Source: Bog-756 sp036513075 (GTDB lineage Bacteria; Actinomycetota; Acidimicrobiia; Acidimicrobiales; RAAP-2). Taken from it: a stretch of DNA of 59,979 nucleotides. The stretch spans positions 1-59,979 of the forward strand of contig DATBZS010000035.1 of NCBI GenBank assembly GCA_036513075.1, in the 5' to 3' direction. Numbering within the stretch: the first letter of the stretch is position 1; every line of letters begins with the position of its first letter. Positions 23,609 through 33,306 of the stretch are shown piece by piece. The notes below the pieces were generated by a model. The model had not been told where the DNA came from, did not search any database, and saw only the letters and a program-made list of their open reading frames with translations. The position numbers and the translations under genes are program-made.

Positions 23609-25120
23609 ATGGTTGCGACAGTGGCCGTCCTGGTCGATGTGGTCCGGGGCCTCCGCGAGGGCCTCTCCATGTTCTGGGAGACGCTGTGGGCGCTGGTGCT
23701 CGGCTTCACCCTCTCGGGTGTCGTCCAGGCCTTCGTCTCCAAGGATCAGATGCGAGCCAAGCTAGGTGACCACCGCCCGGCATCGGTGGCCCGAGCGTCG
23801 GGCTACGGCATGGTGTCGTCGTCGTGCTCCTATGCCGCCTCCGCAATGGCGAAGTCGCTGGTCGCCAAAGGTGCCGACTTCGTCAGTTCGATGGCCTTCA
23901 TGATCGCCTCGACCAACCTGGTCGTGGAGTTGGGCATTGTCATACTGGTCCTCCTTGGCTGGCAGTTCGCCGTCGCCGAGTTCGTGGGTGGACCCATCAT
24001 GATCATCCTGCTGGCCTTGACCGGGGGGCTGGTCTTCACGTCGGCCCTGTTGGCCGCGGTCCGCAAGCGCCTGGTCGGTGACGCCCACGGCGGACACGAC
24101 CACGAGGCGATGGCCGGCGTGTCCGCGTTCCGCCAGGAGCAACTCGAAGGCGAGCCCTGGGGCACAAAGCTGCGGTCGCCGGCCGCCTGGTCGGACGCCT
24201 CGAGCTACGCGGTGGCCGACGTGACCATGCTGCGCAGGGAACTTGTCGTCGGGTACGCGGTGGCCGGCCTAGTGGCTGTTCTCGTCCCGACCCACGTCTG
24301 GAACGCTCTCTTCCTCCAGGGGCACGGGTTCTGGACCACGCTCGAGAATGCCCTGGTCGGCCCCATCATCGCCGTCCTCAGCTGCGTGTGCTCGATCGGC
24401 AATGTCCCCCTGGCCGCCACCCTGTGGGGCGGGGGGATCAGCTTCGGCGGAGTGATCGCCTTCATCTTCGCCGACCTGATCGCCATGCCCCTGATCTTCA
24501 TCTACCGGAAGTTCTACGGCTGGAAGCTCACCGTCCGGCTGGTAGGGCTGTTCTACGTGCTGATGGTGGTCGCCGGACTTGTCACCGAGTTGACCTTCCG
24601 GGCCTTCGGTGAGGTCCCGGTGAACCGGGCGGTGGCCACCGAACCGGCCCATGTCGGATGGAATTACACGACCTATCTCAACCTCGTCTTCCTGGCGGTC
24701 GCCGGCGTCGTGTGGTGGTTGGCCCGGAACAAGGCGCGCTTCGGCGGAGGCGACGGCTACGCCATCGACCCGGTGTGCGGCATGCAGGTCCGCACGGAGC
24801 ACGCCCCGGCCCGACTGGTCCGCGACGGGACGACGTTCTATTTCTGTGCCGACCGGTGCCGCGACCGCTTCGAGTCCGATCCCGGGCGCTACGACCGGGG
24901 TCGGGCGGTGCCTGAAGGGACGGGCGAGGTGACCGCGGGCATGCCGGCGGACGGGGCGATGGGGCAGAGACGCGCGCTGGCCACGTTGGTCGTCGACCCG
25001 GTGTGCGGGATGGCCGTCGATCCGGCGACAGGCGCTGCCCACCGGTCCCGGGACGGAGTCGACGTCTGGTTCTGCGGGACCGACTGCGCCGAGCGATTCG
25101 ACGGACGGTGCTCGGGCTGA
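23609..25120 (+). CDS. DUF318-type permease with two C-terminal YHS domains
   Basis: A 503-residue fusion. Residues 15-375 form a polytopic permease (eight or so helices) of the predicted-permease/ArsP-like family; the halves share conserved motifs, SSSCSYAASAMAKSL in the first and SCVCSIGNVPLAATLWGGG in the second. A His-rich loop (GDAHGGHDHEAM) joins them. The tail holds two YHS modules: about 386-430 (DPVCGMQV, then FYFCADRCRDRF) and about 461-503 (DPVCGMAV, then VWFCGTDCAERF). YHS domains occur in copper proteins, so this may be a copper or other soft-metal exporter controlled by CsoR. The link to copper is inferred from context. Confidence 0.85.
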   Translation: MVATVAVLVDVVRGLREGLSMFWETLWALVLGFTLSGVVQAFVSKDQMRAKLGDHRPASVARASGYGMVSSSCSYAASAMAKSLVAKGADFVSSMAFMIASTNLVVELGIVILVLLGWQFAVAEFVGGPIMIILLALTGGLVFTSALLAAVRKRLVGDAHGGHDHEAMAGVSAFRQEQLEGEPWGTKLRSPAAWSDASSYAVADVTMLRRELVVGYAVAGLVAVLVPTHVWNALFLQGHGFWTTLENALVGPIIAVLSCVCSIGNVPLAATLWGGGISFGGVIAFIFADLIAMPLIFIYRKFYGWKLTVRLVGLFYVLMVVAGLVTELTFRAFGEVPVNRAVATEPAHVGWNYTTYLNLVFLAVAGVVWWLARNKARFGGGDGYAIDPVCGMQVRTEHAPARLVRDGTTFYFCADRCRDRFESDPGRYDRGRAVPEGTGEVTAGMPADGAMGQRRALATLVVDPVCGMAVDPATGAAHRSRDGVDVWFCGTDCAERFDGRCSG

Positions 25121-25138
25121 GTCCTGCGACCCCGGTGG

Positions 25139-26467
25139 TCAGCCGTTCTTCAGCAACTGCGAGAAGGGCAGGTCCTTGTCGTTGCCTGGTTCCTTCGGCA
25201 ACCCGAGGACCCGCTCGCCGATGATGTTCCGCTGCACCTGGTCGGTCCCGCCGTAGATCGACGGCGCCTGGGCGTAGAGGGCGGAGCCGGTCACACCGGG
25301 AAGGAACGGGTTGCCGGTCGCTTCGTTGAGGGTGGCCTGGTCCCGGGCGTCGTAGGCATGCAGCATGCCCTGAGCTCCCACGATGCGGAGGCCGAGGTCG
25401 CGAGTGAGGCGCATGACGGCGCTCATCGACAGCTTCGAGATGTTGGCCATTCCCGGGATGTCCCCCCCGGCTGCACGGGTGGCCTTGAGGCGCTCCGAGT
25501 TCAGACGGCCGAGCTCGTTCAATGTGTAGAGACGGACCAGATCCTGCCGGATGAGGGGGTCGGTGATCGTCCCGTTCCCGCGGGCGAGACCGGTCAGCAG
25601 ATCGTCACGCCGGGCCAGACGGTCTCCGCCCGATTCCATCGGTTTCTTCGGGCGGCTGTCCGACTTCGGTGCGAAGTCGCCGACCCGCTTGGCCAGATTG
25701 CCGGCGACGGTGCCTGGCATGATGATCGTGCCCCGGCTGCCGCCGCCGGTGCCGAGTCCCGCCCGCTCGTAGCCCAGGGTGGTATTGGCCACCGCCCAAC
25801 CCTGGCTGAGCCCCCCGATGAGCTGGTCCTTGGGTACGCGCGCATCGGTCAGGAACGTCTCGTTGAACATGGCGTGCCCGGTCATCTCGCGTAATGGGCG
25901 CACCTCCACACCGGGTTGGTGCATGTCAATGGCGAAGTAGGAGATGCCCTGGTGCTTGGGCGCCTCGGGCGAGGTCCGGGCGATCAGCATCCCGAAGTCG
26001 GCGGTCTGGCCGAGGGAGGTCCACACTTTTTGACCGTTGATGATCCACTCGTCACCGTCGAGTTCGGCCTTCGCGGTCAGACCGGCCAGGTCGGAGCCGG
26101 CACCCGGCTCGCTGAACAGCTGGCACCACGCTGCCTGCCCTGTGACGATGTCGCGGACAAGAGTGTCGATCTGCTCGCGGGTCCCGTGGTCGGCGATCGT
26201 CGGCGCGGCGAGCAGCAGTCCGAGACCGTAGGGCGCGCCGACCGCGCCGAAGGTGGCGATCTCGTTCGTGATCTGGACACCGACGGCCCGGGCCGCGCCC
26301 CGCCCGTACGAGCCCTCGGGCAGTGTGGGGGCGGCCCACCCCGCGGTGCCGAGGCGTTCCCACCACTCGGCCACCGTGAGGTCGGGGTCCCAATTCCCGG
26401 CCAGCCAGCTGCGCAGCTCGTCGAGCAGCTCGTCGGTGTCGTTCGTTTCATGGAGCGTGTCGGTCAC
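25139..26467 (-). CDS. Acyl-CoA dehydrogenase family protein
   Basis: A 442-residue flavoprotein of the acyl-CoA dehydrogenase family. The N-terminal helical domain (LLDELRSWLAGNWDP) leads to the FAD-binding segment WCQLFSEPGAGSDLAGL, the INGQKVWTS strand and TRVPKDQLIGG-type loop. The C-terminal helical domain ends with the family signature IYGGTDQVQRNIIGERVLGLP. A catalytic base cannot be assigned safely. A stretch of about 20 residues (SDSRPKKPMESGGDRL) is inserted after the first C-terminal helices. It resembles mycobacterial FadE proteins of lipid or sterol side-chain oxidation. GTG 26467 is preceded by GGGGAG. Confidence 0.92.
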   Translation of the reverse strand: MTDTLHETNDTDELLDELRSWLAGNWDPDLTVAEWWERLGTAGWAAPTLPEGSYGRGAARAVGVQITNEIATFGAVGAPYGLGLLLAAPTIADHGTREQIDTLVRDIVTGQAAWCQLFSEPGAGSDLAGLTAKAELDGDEWIINGQKVWTSLGQTADFGMLIARTSPEAPKHQGISYFAIDMHQPGVEVRPLREMTGHAMFNETFLTDARVPKDQLIGGLSQGWAVANTTLGYERAGLGTGGGSRGTIIMPGTVAGNLAKRVGDFAPKSDSRPKKPMESGGDRLARRDDLLTGLARGNGTITDPLIRQDLVRLYTLNELGRLNSERLKATRAAGGDIPGMANISKLSMSAVMRLTRDLGLRIVGAQGMLHAYDARDQATLNEATGNPFLPGVTGSALYAQAPSIYGGTDQVQRNIIGERVLGLPKEPGNDKDLPFSQLLKNG

Positions 26468-26848
26468 GCGGGTGCTCCCCTCGGGTGTCGGTCGCCCGGT
26501 GGGGCGTTCCGGGCAACGCTAATCCTCCGGTGGGGGAAGTGGCAGTGCGACTGTCGAGAGCGCGGTCTCTGCGCCCCGGCCCTCAGCACTCGTCGAACTG
26601 GCCGGCCGCCCGCGTGGGGCCCGTGGTGTGGGAGCTGGAGGTGCCGATCCCCACCTTGAACAGGTCGAACATTGCGATGTTCACGGCAATGCCCCCGCCG
26701 CGTCGGTGTGGATGGAGCCGGCCGGCCGGCCCCCCGGAATAGGCCCGCACCTCATCCGGCCATCGTTGGTCCGACCCGGGTACTCCGACGATCGGGTGGC
26801 TACCATCGGAGCCGACAGGTGGGATCCACGACGACACGAGGAGGGCCC
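26468..26848. other. Gap containing the serine dehydratase relic
   Basis: This 381-bp stretch separates the acyl-CoA dehydrogenase gene from the VOC gene. Beyond the relic at 26583-26684, it contains a TACCAT -10-like hexamer at 26801-26806 and the GAGGAGGG ribosome binding site of the VOC gene. No other coding was seen. Confidence 0.45.
26583..26684 (-). pseudogene. N-terminal relic of L-serine dehydratase (sdaA)
   Basis: GTG 26684 opens 33 codons ending in TGA. NIAMFDLFKVGIGTSSSH followed by TTGPTRAA matches the highly conserved beginning of one-chain L-serine ammonia-lyases (normally MxSVFDLFKIGIGPSSSHT). The other 400 or more residues, including the Fe-S cysteines, are missing: the frame stops just after the first helix and no further match lies downstream. 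A GGGGG site before the GTG suggests it is still translatable, giving only a short peptide. A deletion removed the rest. Confidence 0.75.
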
Positions 26849-27630
26849 ATGCCCGGTACCGATCGTTTTCCTGTAGGGGCCCCGTGCTGGGTCGACCTGT
26901 GGACCTCGGACGTCGAAGGTAGTCGCGCCTTCTACGCCCAACTCTTCGGATGGGAGGCCATGGAGCCGAGCGAGGAGTTCGGCGGCTACTTCATGTTCCA
27001 CCGCAATGGCCAGCCCATCGCCGGCGGGATGGGCGATATGGGTCCGCAGATGCCGGCCAATGACACCTGGAAGATCTACCTGTCCACCGACGACATCGCC
27101 GGGGAGGCCGCCGCCCTGGAAGCCAGCGGGGCAGAGGTGGTCGCACCTCCGATGGCCGTGGCCGACCTGGGGCAGAACATGGTGTTCGTCGACCCGACCG
27201 GTGCCCAGCTCGGCGCATGGCAGCCCGAGACGTTCCCGGGGTTCGCCACCGTCGACGAGCACGGTGCCCCGGTTGGTTCGAACTGTTCACCCGTGACTTC
27301 GCCGGCGCCCTCGAGTTCTACCGTTCCGTCTTCCACTGGAAGACAGAGATCGAAGGGGACACGGACGAGTTCCGGTACGCGACATTGCGCGACGCGGATA
27401 CCGACGACCAGCGGGCTGGGGTGATGGACGCCTCGGCGTTCCTGCCCGAGGGCGTGCCCGCCCACTGGTCGGTGTACTGGCAGGTCGACGACGTCGACGC
27501 CACGGCCGACCGGGTGAAGGTGCTGGGCGGCGCCGTGGTGGACGGGCCGACGGACACCCCCTATGGACGGATGGCCACCGTCACCGACCCGTCGGGCGCC
27601 ATGTTCAAACTTCGCACCCCGCCGTCGTAG
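26849..27630 (+). pseudogene. Two-domain VOC/glyoxalase gene with a single-base frameshift
   Basis: The first domain starts at ATG 26849 (GAGGAGGG ribosome site): APCWVDLWTSDVEGSRAFY through VFVDPTGAQLGAWQP. After FATVDEHGAP the reading frame changes; the second domain (GWFELFTRDFAGALEFYRSVF to DPSGAMFKL) is in the next frame to 27630. Inserting one G at about 27271-27273 restores HGAPGWFELFTRD, the usual linker of tandem VOC proteins of about 260 residues. As written, the first frame ends at 27424 after about 50 unrelated residues. It may be a true pseudogene, a programmed shift or a sequencing error in a G run. Confidence 0.85.
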
Positions 27631-27744
27631 TCCCGGCCGTCGGCCGGACGTCCAGGCACTCGCCAGGCACGCCGACGCGCACCGACCATCCGGCGTGCGA
27701 CGCTGGAGAGAGAACACATCGGCTTTACGTACCTGAGGTGAATC

Positions 27745-29121
27745 ATGGCCATCGCCACCATCAACCCCGCTACCGGCACGACCGAGCGGACCTTCGAGGA
27801 GATCTCCGATGAGGAGGTCGAGCGCATCCTGGCCCGGGCAGCCGCCACCTTCCGCACCTACCGGAGAACCTCCTTCGCCGAGCGTGGTGCCTGGATGGTG
27901 CGGGCCGCCGGGATCCTCGAGGACGAGGTCGACCACATCGCCGCCATGATGACCACGGAGATGGGCAAGACCCTGGCCGCGGCCAAGGCGGAAGCGCTCA
28001 AGTGCGCCAAAGCCTGCCGGTACTTCGCCGAACACGCCGAGTCCTTCCTCGTCGACGAGCCAGCCGACGCCGGCGCCGTCGGCGCCGATAGCGCTTATGC
28101 CCGATGGCAGCCCCTCGGTCCCGTGCTGGCCGTGATGCCCTGGAACTTCCCCCTGTGGCAGGCCATGCGGTTCGCCGCCCCGGCCCTGATGGCCGGCAAC
28201 GTGGGCCTGCTCAAGCACGCTTCGAACGTCCCGCAGACCGCCATCTTCATGCAGCAGCTGTTCGACCGGGCGGGGTTCCCGGCGGGCGCCTTCCAGACCT
28301 TGCTCATCAGCGCCTCACGGGTCGAGGCCGTCATCCGCGACGACCGCGTGGTCGCCGTCACCCTCACCGGGTCCGGTCCCGCCGGGTCGTCGGTCGCCTC
28401 CATCGCCGGTGACGTCGTGAAGAAGTCGGTCCTGGAGCTCGGCGGCAGCGATCCATTCGTGGTCATGCCCTCGGCCGATCTCGTCCGGGCCGCGCAGGTC
28501 GCCACATTCGCCCGCTGCCTCAACAACGGACAGTCCTGCATCGCCGCCAAGCGCTTCATCGCCCACGTCGACGTGGCCGACGAGTTCGAGCGCCGATTCG
28601 TCGAGGAGATGTCGGCGCAGCAGGTGGGCGATCCGATGGACGCGTCGACCGACATCGGACCACTGGCCAGCGCACAGCAGCGCCAGGACATGGTCGACCT
28701 GGTCGAGGACGCGGTGGCCAAGGGAGCCACGGTCCTGTGCGGCGGTGTGGTCCCCGACGGCCCCGGCTACTACTACCCACCAACCGTCCTCACCGATATC
28801 ACGAGCGAGATGCGCATCCACAACGAGGAGGCCTTCGGGCCGGTCGCCACCCTCTACCGGGTGTCTGACATCGACGAGGCCATCGAGCTGGCCAACGCCA
28901 CCGAGTTCGGCCTGGGCGCCAACGCCTGGACGCGGGACCCGGCCGACCAGGAACGATTCGTCACCGACCTCGAGGCCGGCATGGTCTTCATCAACGGAAA
29001 CACCACGTCGTTCAGTGAGCTGCCGTTCGGGGGGGTCAAGACCTCGGGCTACGGCCGCGAGCTCTCCTCTCACGGCATCAGGGAGTTCTGCAACCTCAAG
29101 TCCGTCTGGGTCGGACCATGA
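27745..29121 (+). CDS. Succinate-semialdehyde dehydrogenase-type aldehyde dehydrogenase
   Basis: A 458-residue NAD(P)-dependent aldehyde dehydrogenase of the GabD1 type (shorter than the 480-500 of other ALDHs). The catalytic Cys is Cys265 in NNGQSCIAAKR and the general base Glu231 in LELGGSDPF. VMPWNFPLWQAMRF is the cofactor-pocket segment and LPFGGVKTSGYGREL the C-terminal bridge. It oxidises succinate semialdehyde, or a similar short aldehyde, to the acid. GAGGTG precedes the ATG. The stop overlaps the start of the next gene by ATGA, an unexpected coupling to a secreted protein. Confidence 0.92.
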   Translation: MAIATINPATGTTERTFEEISDEEVERILARAAATFRTYRRTSFAERGAWMVRAAGILEDEVDHIAAMMTTEMGKTLAAAKAEALKCAKACRYFAEHAESFLVDEPADAGAVGADSAYARWQPLGPVLAVMPWNFPLWQAMRFAAPALMAGNVGLLKHASNVPQTAIFMQQLFDRAGFPAGAFQTLLISASRVEAVIRDDRVVAVTLTGSGPAGSSVASIAGDVVKKSVLELGGSDPFVVMPSADLVRAAQVATFARCLNNGQSCIAAKRFIAHVDVADEFERRFVEEMSAQQVGDPMDASTDIGPLASAQQRQDMVDLVEDAVAKGATVLCGGVVPDGPGYYYPPTVLTDITSEMRIHNEEAFGPVATLYRVSDIDEAIELANATEFGLGANAWTRDPADQERFVTDLEAGMVFINGNTTSFSELPFGGVKTSGYGRELSSHGIREFCNLKSVWVGP

Positions 29122-30944
29122 GCGAAGGGATCGGTACTAGCGGAGGGATCGGATCCACGGCGAACGGCGTTGGACGCTGGACGCGTGGCTATCGGCTGGC
29201 GGTGGCCTTGTTGGCGGGGGTCGGTGCCGTGGCCATCGGTGTGCCGTTGGCATCAGGGTTGGCGTCGGGAGCTGTGTCGTACCCACACCTGACGGCCGCC
29301 CCCGCTTCCGGCCCCGCTTACTCGGGTGACGCGCCCGATCCCGACGTGGTCTACGCCGATGGTACGTACTACGCGTTCACGACCGGGACGACGCTGGGCA
29401 ATAACCTCCAGGTACTGATCGACCAGTCGGGCGACGTGCGCAGTGGATGGCACCCGTACACCGGGGGCTACGGCTCGACCGCGTTGGCCAATCCGCCGGG
29501 GTGGCAGCAAGTCGGAACTGAGACCTCGCCCGGCGTCGCCTACCTGGGCGGTCACTGGGTGATGTGGTACGACGCGTCGCGGGCCGGCCACGGGGTCGAC
29601 ACGGGCTTCTCGTGCCTGGCAGTGGCGACGGCCACCACCATCACCCCGACGGACCCACAGTTCACCGACACGTCGGCCGACTCGCCGTGGTGCCCGCCAG
29701 GTGGGGTGCTCGACCCGAGCCCATTCGTCGACCCGACCACCGGTGCCGGCTACCTGGTGTGGAAGACCAACGACGGCACCAGCGGCGCACCCTCCCAGAT
29801 CTGGGGTGTCCAGCTCGACCAGGATGGCACCGGCTTTACCGGGAGCCCGACCCTCCTCTTGACGGTCACGGTGGCCGAGAAGACCACCGATAACCCGCAG
29901 CTGGTGTTCGCCGACGGTGGCTACCACCTCCTGTTCTCGGGCGGGAACTTCGAAGACAGCTCCTACAACGAGCAGTTGGCCGACTGCGCAGGACCGCTCG
30001 GCCCGTGCGCCAATCCGCCCGGCCCGTTCCTCACCACGTCCGGTGCCGGTTTCGGCCCGGGCGGGGGCACCCTGGTCCAGGACCCCTGGGGTAACGGGTG
30101 GCTGGCCTACGCCGGTTGGAACGAGCCGTGCACCTCCTGTACCGGCACCGCCGGCGCGATCCGCCAGCTGTTCGTCGCCCCTGTCGACCAGGCGACCGGC
30201 CCGCCGCCGGTCGAGTTCGCCGGCGTGGCGTCATTGCCGGGTGGCAACGGATACTGGCTGGTCGACTCGACCGGGGTCGTCCGCCCCCACGGGGCCGCCG
30301 TTTCCTATGGATCGATGGCCGGACAGCCCCTCAACGCCCCGATCAGCCATATCGTGGCCACATCCGACGGGAAGGGCTACTGGCTGGTGGCGGCTGACGG
30401 GGGCACGTTCGCCTTCGGCGACGCCGGCTTCTATGGCTCTATGGGCGGCCAGCACCTGAACGCGCCGGTCGTCGACCTGGCCCCGACCGCCGATGGCCGG
30501 GGCTACTGGCTGGTGGCCAGTGACGGCGGCATCTTCGCCTTCGGCGACGCCGGTTTCTACGGCTCGATGGGCGGCCGGCCGCTCAACCAGCCCGTGGTCG
30601 GGTTGTCCGGCGACCCGGCGACCGGCGGCTACTGGCTGGTGGCCACCGATGGCGGCATCTTTGCGTTCGGGGCCCCGTTCCTCGGATCGATGGGCTCGGT
30701 CCCGCTCAATCGGCCGATCAACGGAATGGCAGTCACGGCCAACGGCCAGGGCTACGGATTCGTGGCCAGTGACGGCGGGATGTTCACATTCGGCGACTTC
30801 GCCTTTCACGGCTCGGCCGGCTCACTCTCGTTGGTGGCGCCCGTCACCGGCATGGCTCCCGACCTGGCCAACGGCGGGTACTGGCTAGTTGGTGCCGATG
30901 GCGGGATCTTCTCCTACGGCGCGCCGTTCTACGGGGCTGACTGA
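29118..30944 (+). CDS. Secreted GH43-like domain fused to propeller-like repeats
   Basis: A 608-residue exported protein. A signal/anchor helix lies at 24-52. Residues 60-365 resemble a five-bladed GH43/arabinanase-type propeller: DAPDPDVVYADGTYYAF holds the catalytic-base Asp and LDPSPFVD the pKa-modulating Asp, but the expected general-acid Glu region reads TTDNPQLVF. From about 372 to the end are six repeats close to 40 residues (GGYWLVASDGGIFAFGDA, then FYGSMGGRPLNQPVVGL), the same module as in the 10544-11833 protein. It may bind rather than cleave polysaccharide. It overlaps the aldehyde dehydrogenase stop by 4 nt. Confidence 0.8.
   Translation: MSEGIGTSGGIGSTANGVGRWTRGYRLAVALLAGVGAVAIGVPLASGLASGAVSYPHLTAAPASGPAYSGDAPDPDVVYADGTYYAFTTGTTLGNNLQVLIDQSGDVRSGWHPYTGGYGSTALANPPGWQQVGTETSPGVAYLGGHWVMWYDASRAGHGVDTGFSCLAVATATTITPTDPQFTDTSADSPWCPPGGVLDPSPFVDPTTGAGYLVWKTNDGTSGAPSQIWGVQLDQDGTGFTGSPTLLLTVTVAEKTTDNPQLVFADGGYHLLFSGGNFEDSSYNEQLADCAGPLGPCANPPGPFLTTSGAGFGPGGGTLVQDPWGNGWLAYAGWNEPCTSCTGTAGAIRQLFVAPVDQATGPPPVEFAGVASLPGGNGYWLVDSTGVVRPHGAAVSYGSMAGQPLNAPISHIVATSDGKGYWLVAADGGTFAFGDAGFYGSMGGQHLNAPVVDLAPTADGRGYWLVASDGGIFAFGDAGFYGSMGGRPLNQPVVGLSGDPATGGYWLVATDGGIFAFGAPFLGSMGSVPLNRPINGMAVTANGQGYGFVASDGGMFTFGDFAFHGSAGSLSLVAPVTGMAPDLANGGYWLVGADGGIFSYGAPFYGAD
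30232..30941. repeat. Array of about 40-residue repeats in the GH43-like protein
   Basis: Six in-frame units, each beginning near GYWLV and containing DGG, FAFG, YGSMGG and LN(A/Q/R)P, span about 120 bp per unit. DNA identity between units is lower than for the tandem copies at 10741-10986, so this array is older. Confidence 0.75.
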
Positions 30945-31016
30945 CCGGACCGGTCGGCGCGACGCGTCGACCTGTGCGACCAGATCAGTCCCGATTGGGT
31001 CGAGCTTCCGTCGCGC

Positions 31017-31769
31017 TCAGAGCAGAGCGGCGGCCTGGACGGTCAGTCGGGGGTCGAGGTGGGTGGTGTCGTTGAACCGACGGACCACCCAGCGCTTGGC
31101 GGTCACCACCACATGGGACAGCGACGCGTTGTCGGCGCCCACGAAGGCCCAAGGTTCGGCACTCGCGGCCTGGGCCAGCACCTCGCCGATGGTGCCCCCG
31201 TGGGCCACGACCACGACCCGCTGGTCGGGGTGCCTCGTGGCGATCCGCTCGATGCCGGCCCGCACCCGACGGGCGAAGTCACCGACCGGCTCGCTTCCCG
31301 GGGCCAGGTCCCAGCGCTGCTCGCGGACCATCTGCAGCGCCACCGGGTCGCGGTCGACGAACTTCTGTTCGAACACCCACCCTTCCCATTCGCCCAGGTA
31401 GATCTCCCGGAGGTCGTGTTCGACTACGGGTTCGACACCTAGCAAAGCGGCCAGGGGTGCCGCCGTCTCGGCCGTCCGCCGTAGGGAGGTGACATACACG
31501 GCGTCGACGTGCTCGGCAGCCAGGCGTCCACACAGCAGCTCGGCCTGGACATGGCCGAGGGGCGACAACGGGGGGTCGGCGTGGCCCTCGAACCGGATGA
31601 ACGGAGCGCCCTCGACCGCGTCCTCGGATTGGCCGTGGCGGACCAGGAGGAGTTCGCAGGATCCGGGAGGAGCGGTGAACCGCGCCTGGGGGAAGCGGCG
31701 GGGTGAGCCCGGGGGGCCGGTTGCGTTGCTCTCGCCCATGGGCGAGGAGGGTTCGGGGGATCCGGACAT
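31017..31769 (-). CDS. Histidine phosphatase (phosphoglycerate mutase-like)
   Basis: A 250-residue protein of the histidine phosphatase superfamily. The RHG motif is LLVRHGQS (about residues 41-48); the second Arg is in TSLRRTAETA, the Glu in REIYLGEWEG and the second catalytic His in VVVVAHGGTIGEVL. The first 35 residues are Pro/Ser-rich. The family includes mutases, broad phosphatases and maltose/trehalose-phosphate enzymes; the substrate is not predictable. It is the second gene after an SDR, 9 nt apart on the same strand. Confidence 0.9.
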   Translation of the reverse strand: MSGSPEPSSPMGESNATGPPGSPRRFPQARFTAPPGSCELLLVRHGQSEDAVEGAPFIRFEGHADPPLSPLGHVQAELLCGRLAAEHVDAVYVTSLRRTAETAAPLAALLGVEPVVEHDLREIYLGEWEGWVFEQKFVDRDPVALQMVREQRWDLAPGSEPVGDFARRVRAGIERIATRHPDQRVVVVAHGGTIGEVLAQAASAEPWAFVGADNASLSHVVVTAKRWVVRRFNDTTHLDPRLTVQAAALL

Positions 31770-31778
31770 GGCGGCAGG

Positions 31779-32576
31779 CTAGACGCCGAGACTCGACGCG
31801 GAGGCGGCCTCGAACAACCGGTTGGGCAGAAGGCGCTTGGCCACCACGCCGACCCGTTCGCCGGCCGGTCCGACCGACAGGCGCCGGGGCGGACGGCCGG
31901 TCGTCAGTACCTTTTCCACCACCTTGGCCACCGCCTTCGGGTCTGCGCCGCCCCGTTCGTCCTCCTCCATCTTGCCGATGGCTCTGGCCGCCGCCGCCGC
32001 GTACGGGTCGTCCCCGGCGGCCTCGACGGTTCGGCGGCTATCGGTGAACCCGGTCCGGAAGTTGCCCGGCTCGACCAGGGTCACCGCGACGCCGAAGGGC
32101 CTGACCTCCCATGCCAACGCCTCAGCCCATCCCTCGAGGGCGAACTTGCTGGCCGAGTAGTAGGCCTGGAACGGCAGGCCGATGACACCTCCGATCGAGC
32201 TCATCAGGACCACCCGGCCGCCCCGTTCCCGGAGCGACGGGAGGGCCGCCGTGACCACCCGCACGGTGCCGAAGAAGTTGGTCTCCATCTGGTTCCTGGC
32301 GTCGGCAATCGGCGTTTGTTCGACCGGCCCGGCCAGCCCCCAGCCCGCGCAGGTGACCACGCCGTCGATGCCACCGTGGTCGCGGACCACCTGTTCGACA
32401 CCGCCCGTCACCGACGCGTCGTCATGGACGTCCATGATGATCTGTGGCCAGGACGCATCGGGCGTCACACGCCGGCTGGCCCCCACGACCTGGAAGCCCC
32501 GGGCGGTCAGGCGCTCGGCGCACGTGTGGCCGATCCCGGACGAAGCACCGGTGACGAGGATGATGCTCTGACTCAT
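31779..32576 (-). CDS. Short-chain dehydrogenase/reductase
   Basis: A 265-residue SDR with TGASSGIG (residues 9-16), a CAG variant of NNAG (CAGWG), Ser in LMSSIGG and the catalytic pair in YYSASK. The Arg-rich SRRVT after the second strand suggests NADP(H). The C-terminal extension (GRPPRRLSVGPAGERVGVVAKRLLP) is common in the oxidoreductase subgroup with lipid or steroid substrates. First gene of an operon with the histidine phosphatase. Confidence 0.88.
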   Translation of the reverse strand: MSQSIILVTGASSGIGHTCAERLTARGFQVVGASRRVTPDASWPQIIMDVHDDASVTGGVEQVVRDHGGIDGVVTCAGWGLAGPVEQTPIADARNQMETNFFGTVRVVTAALPSLRERGGRVVLMSSIGGVIGLPFQAYYSASKFALEGWAEALAWEVRPFGVAVTLVEPGNFRTGFTDSRRTVEAAGDDPYAAAAARAIGKMEEDERGGADPKAVAKVVEKVLTTGRPPRRLSVGPAGERVGVVAKRLLPNRLFEAASASSLGV

Positions 32577-32633
32577 GGAACGGACCTCACTGTGTCGGTG
32601 GACGGGACCCTGTGCCGGTCGGACGCGGCCCGG

Positions 32634-33215
<582 letters not shown>

Positions 33216-33306
33216 CCGCATCGTGTCCCGAGGCCGGTCGTCGCCACGACATCAGCATCGCACCTCCCCGAGGTGGCGGTGTCACCCAACGGGTGGTGCG
33301 GTCGTG

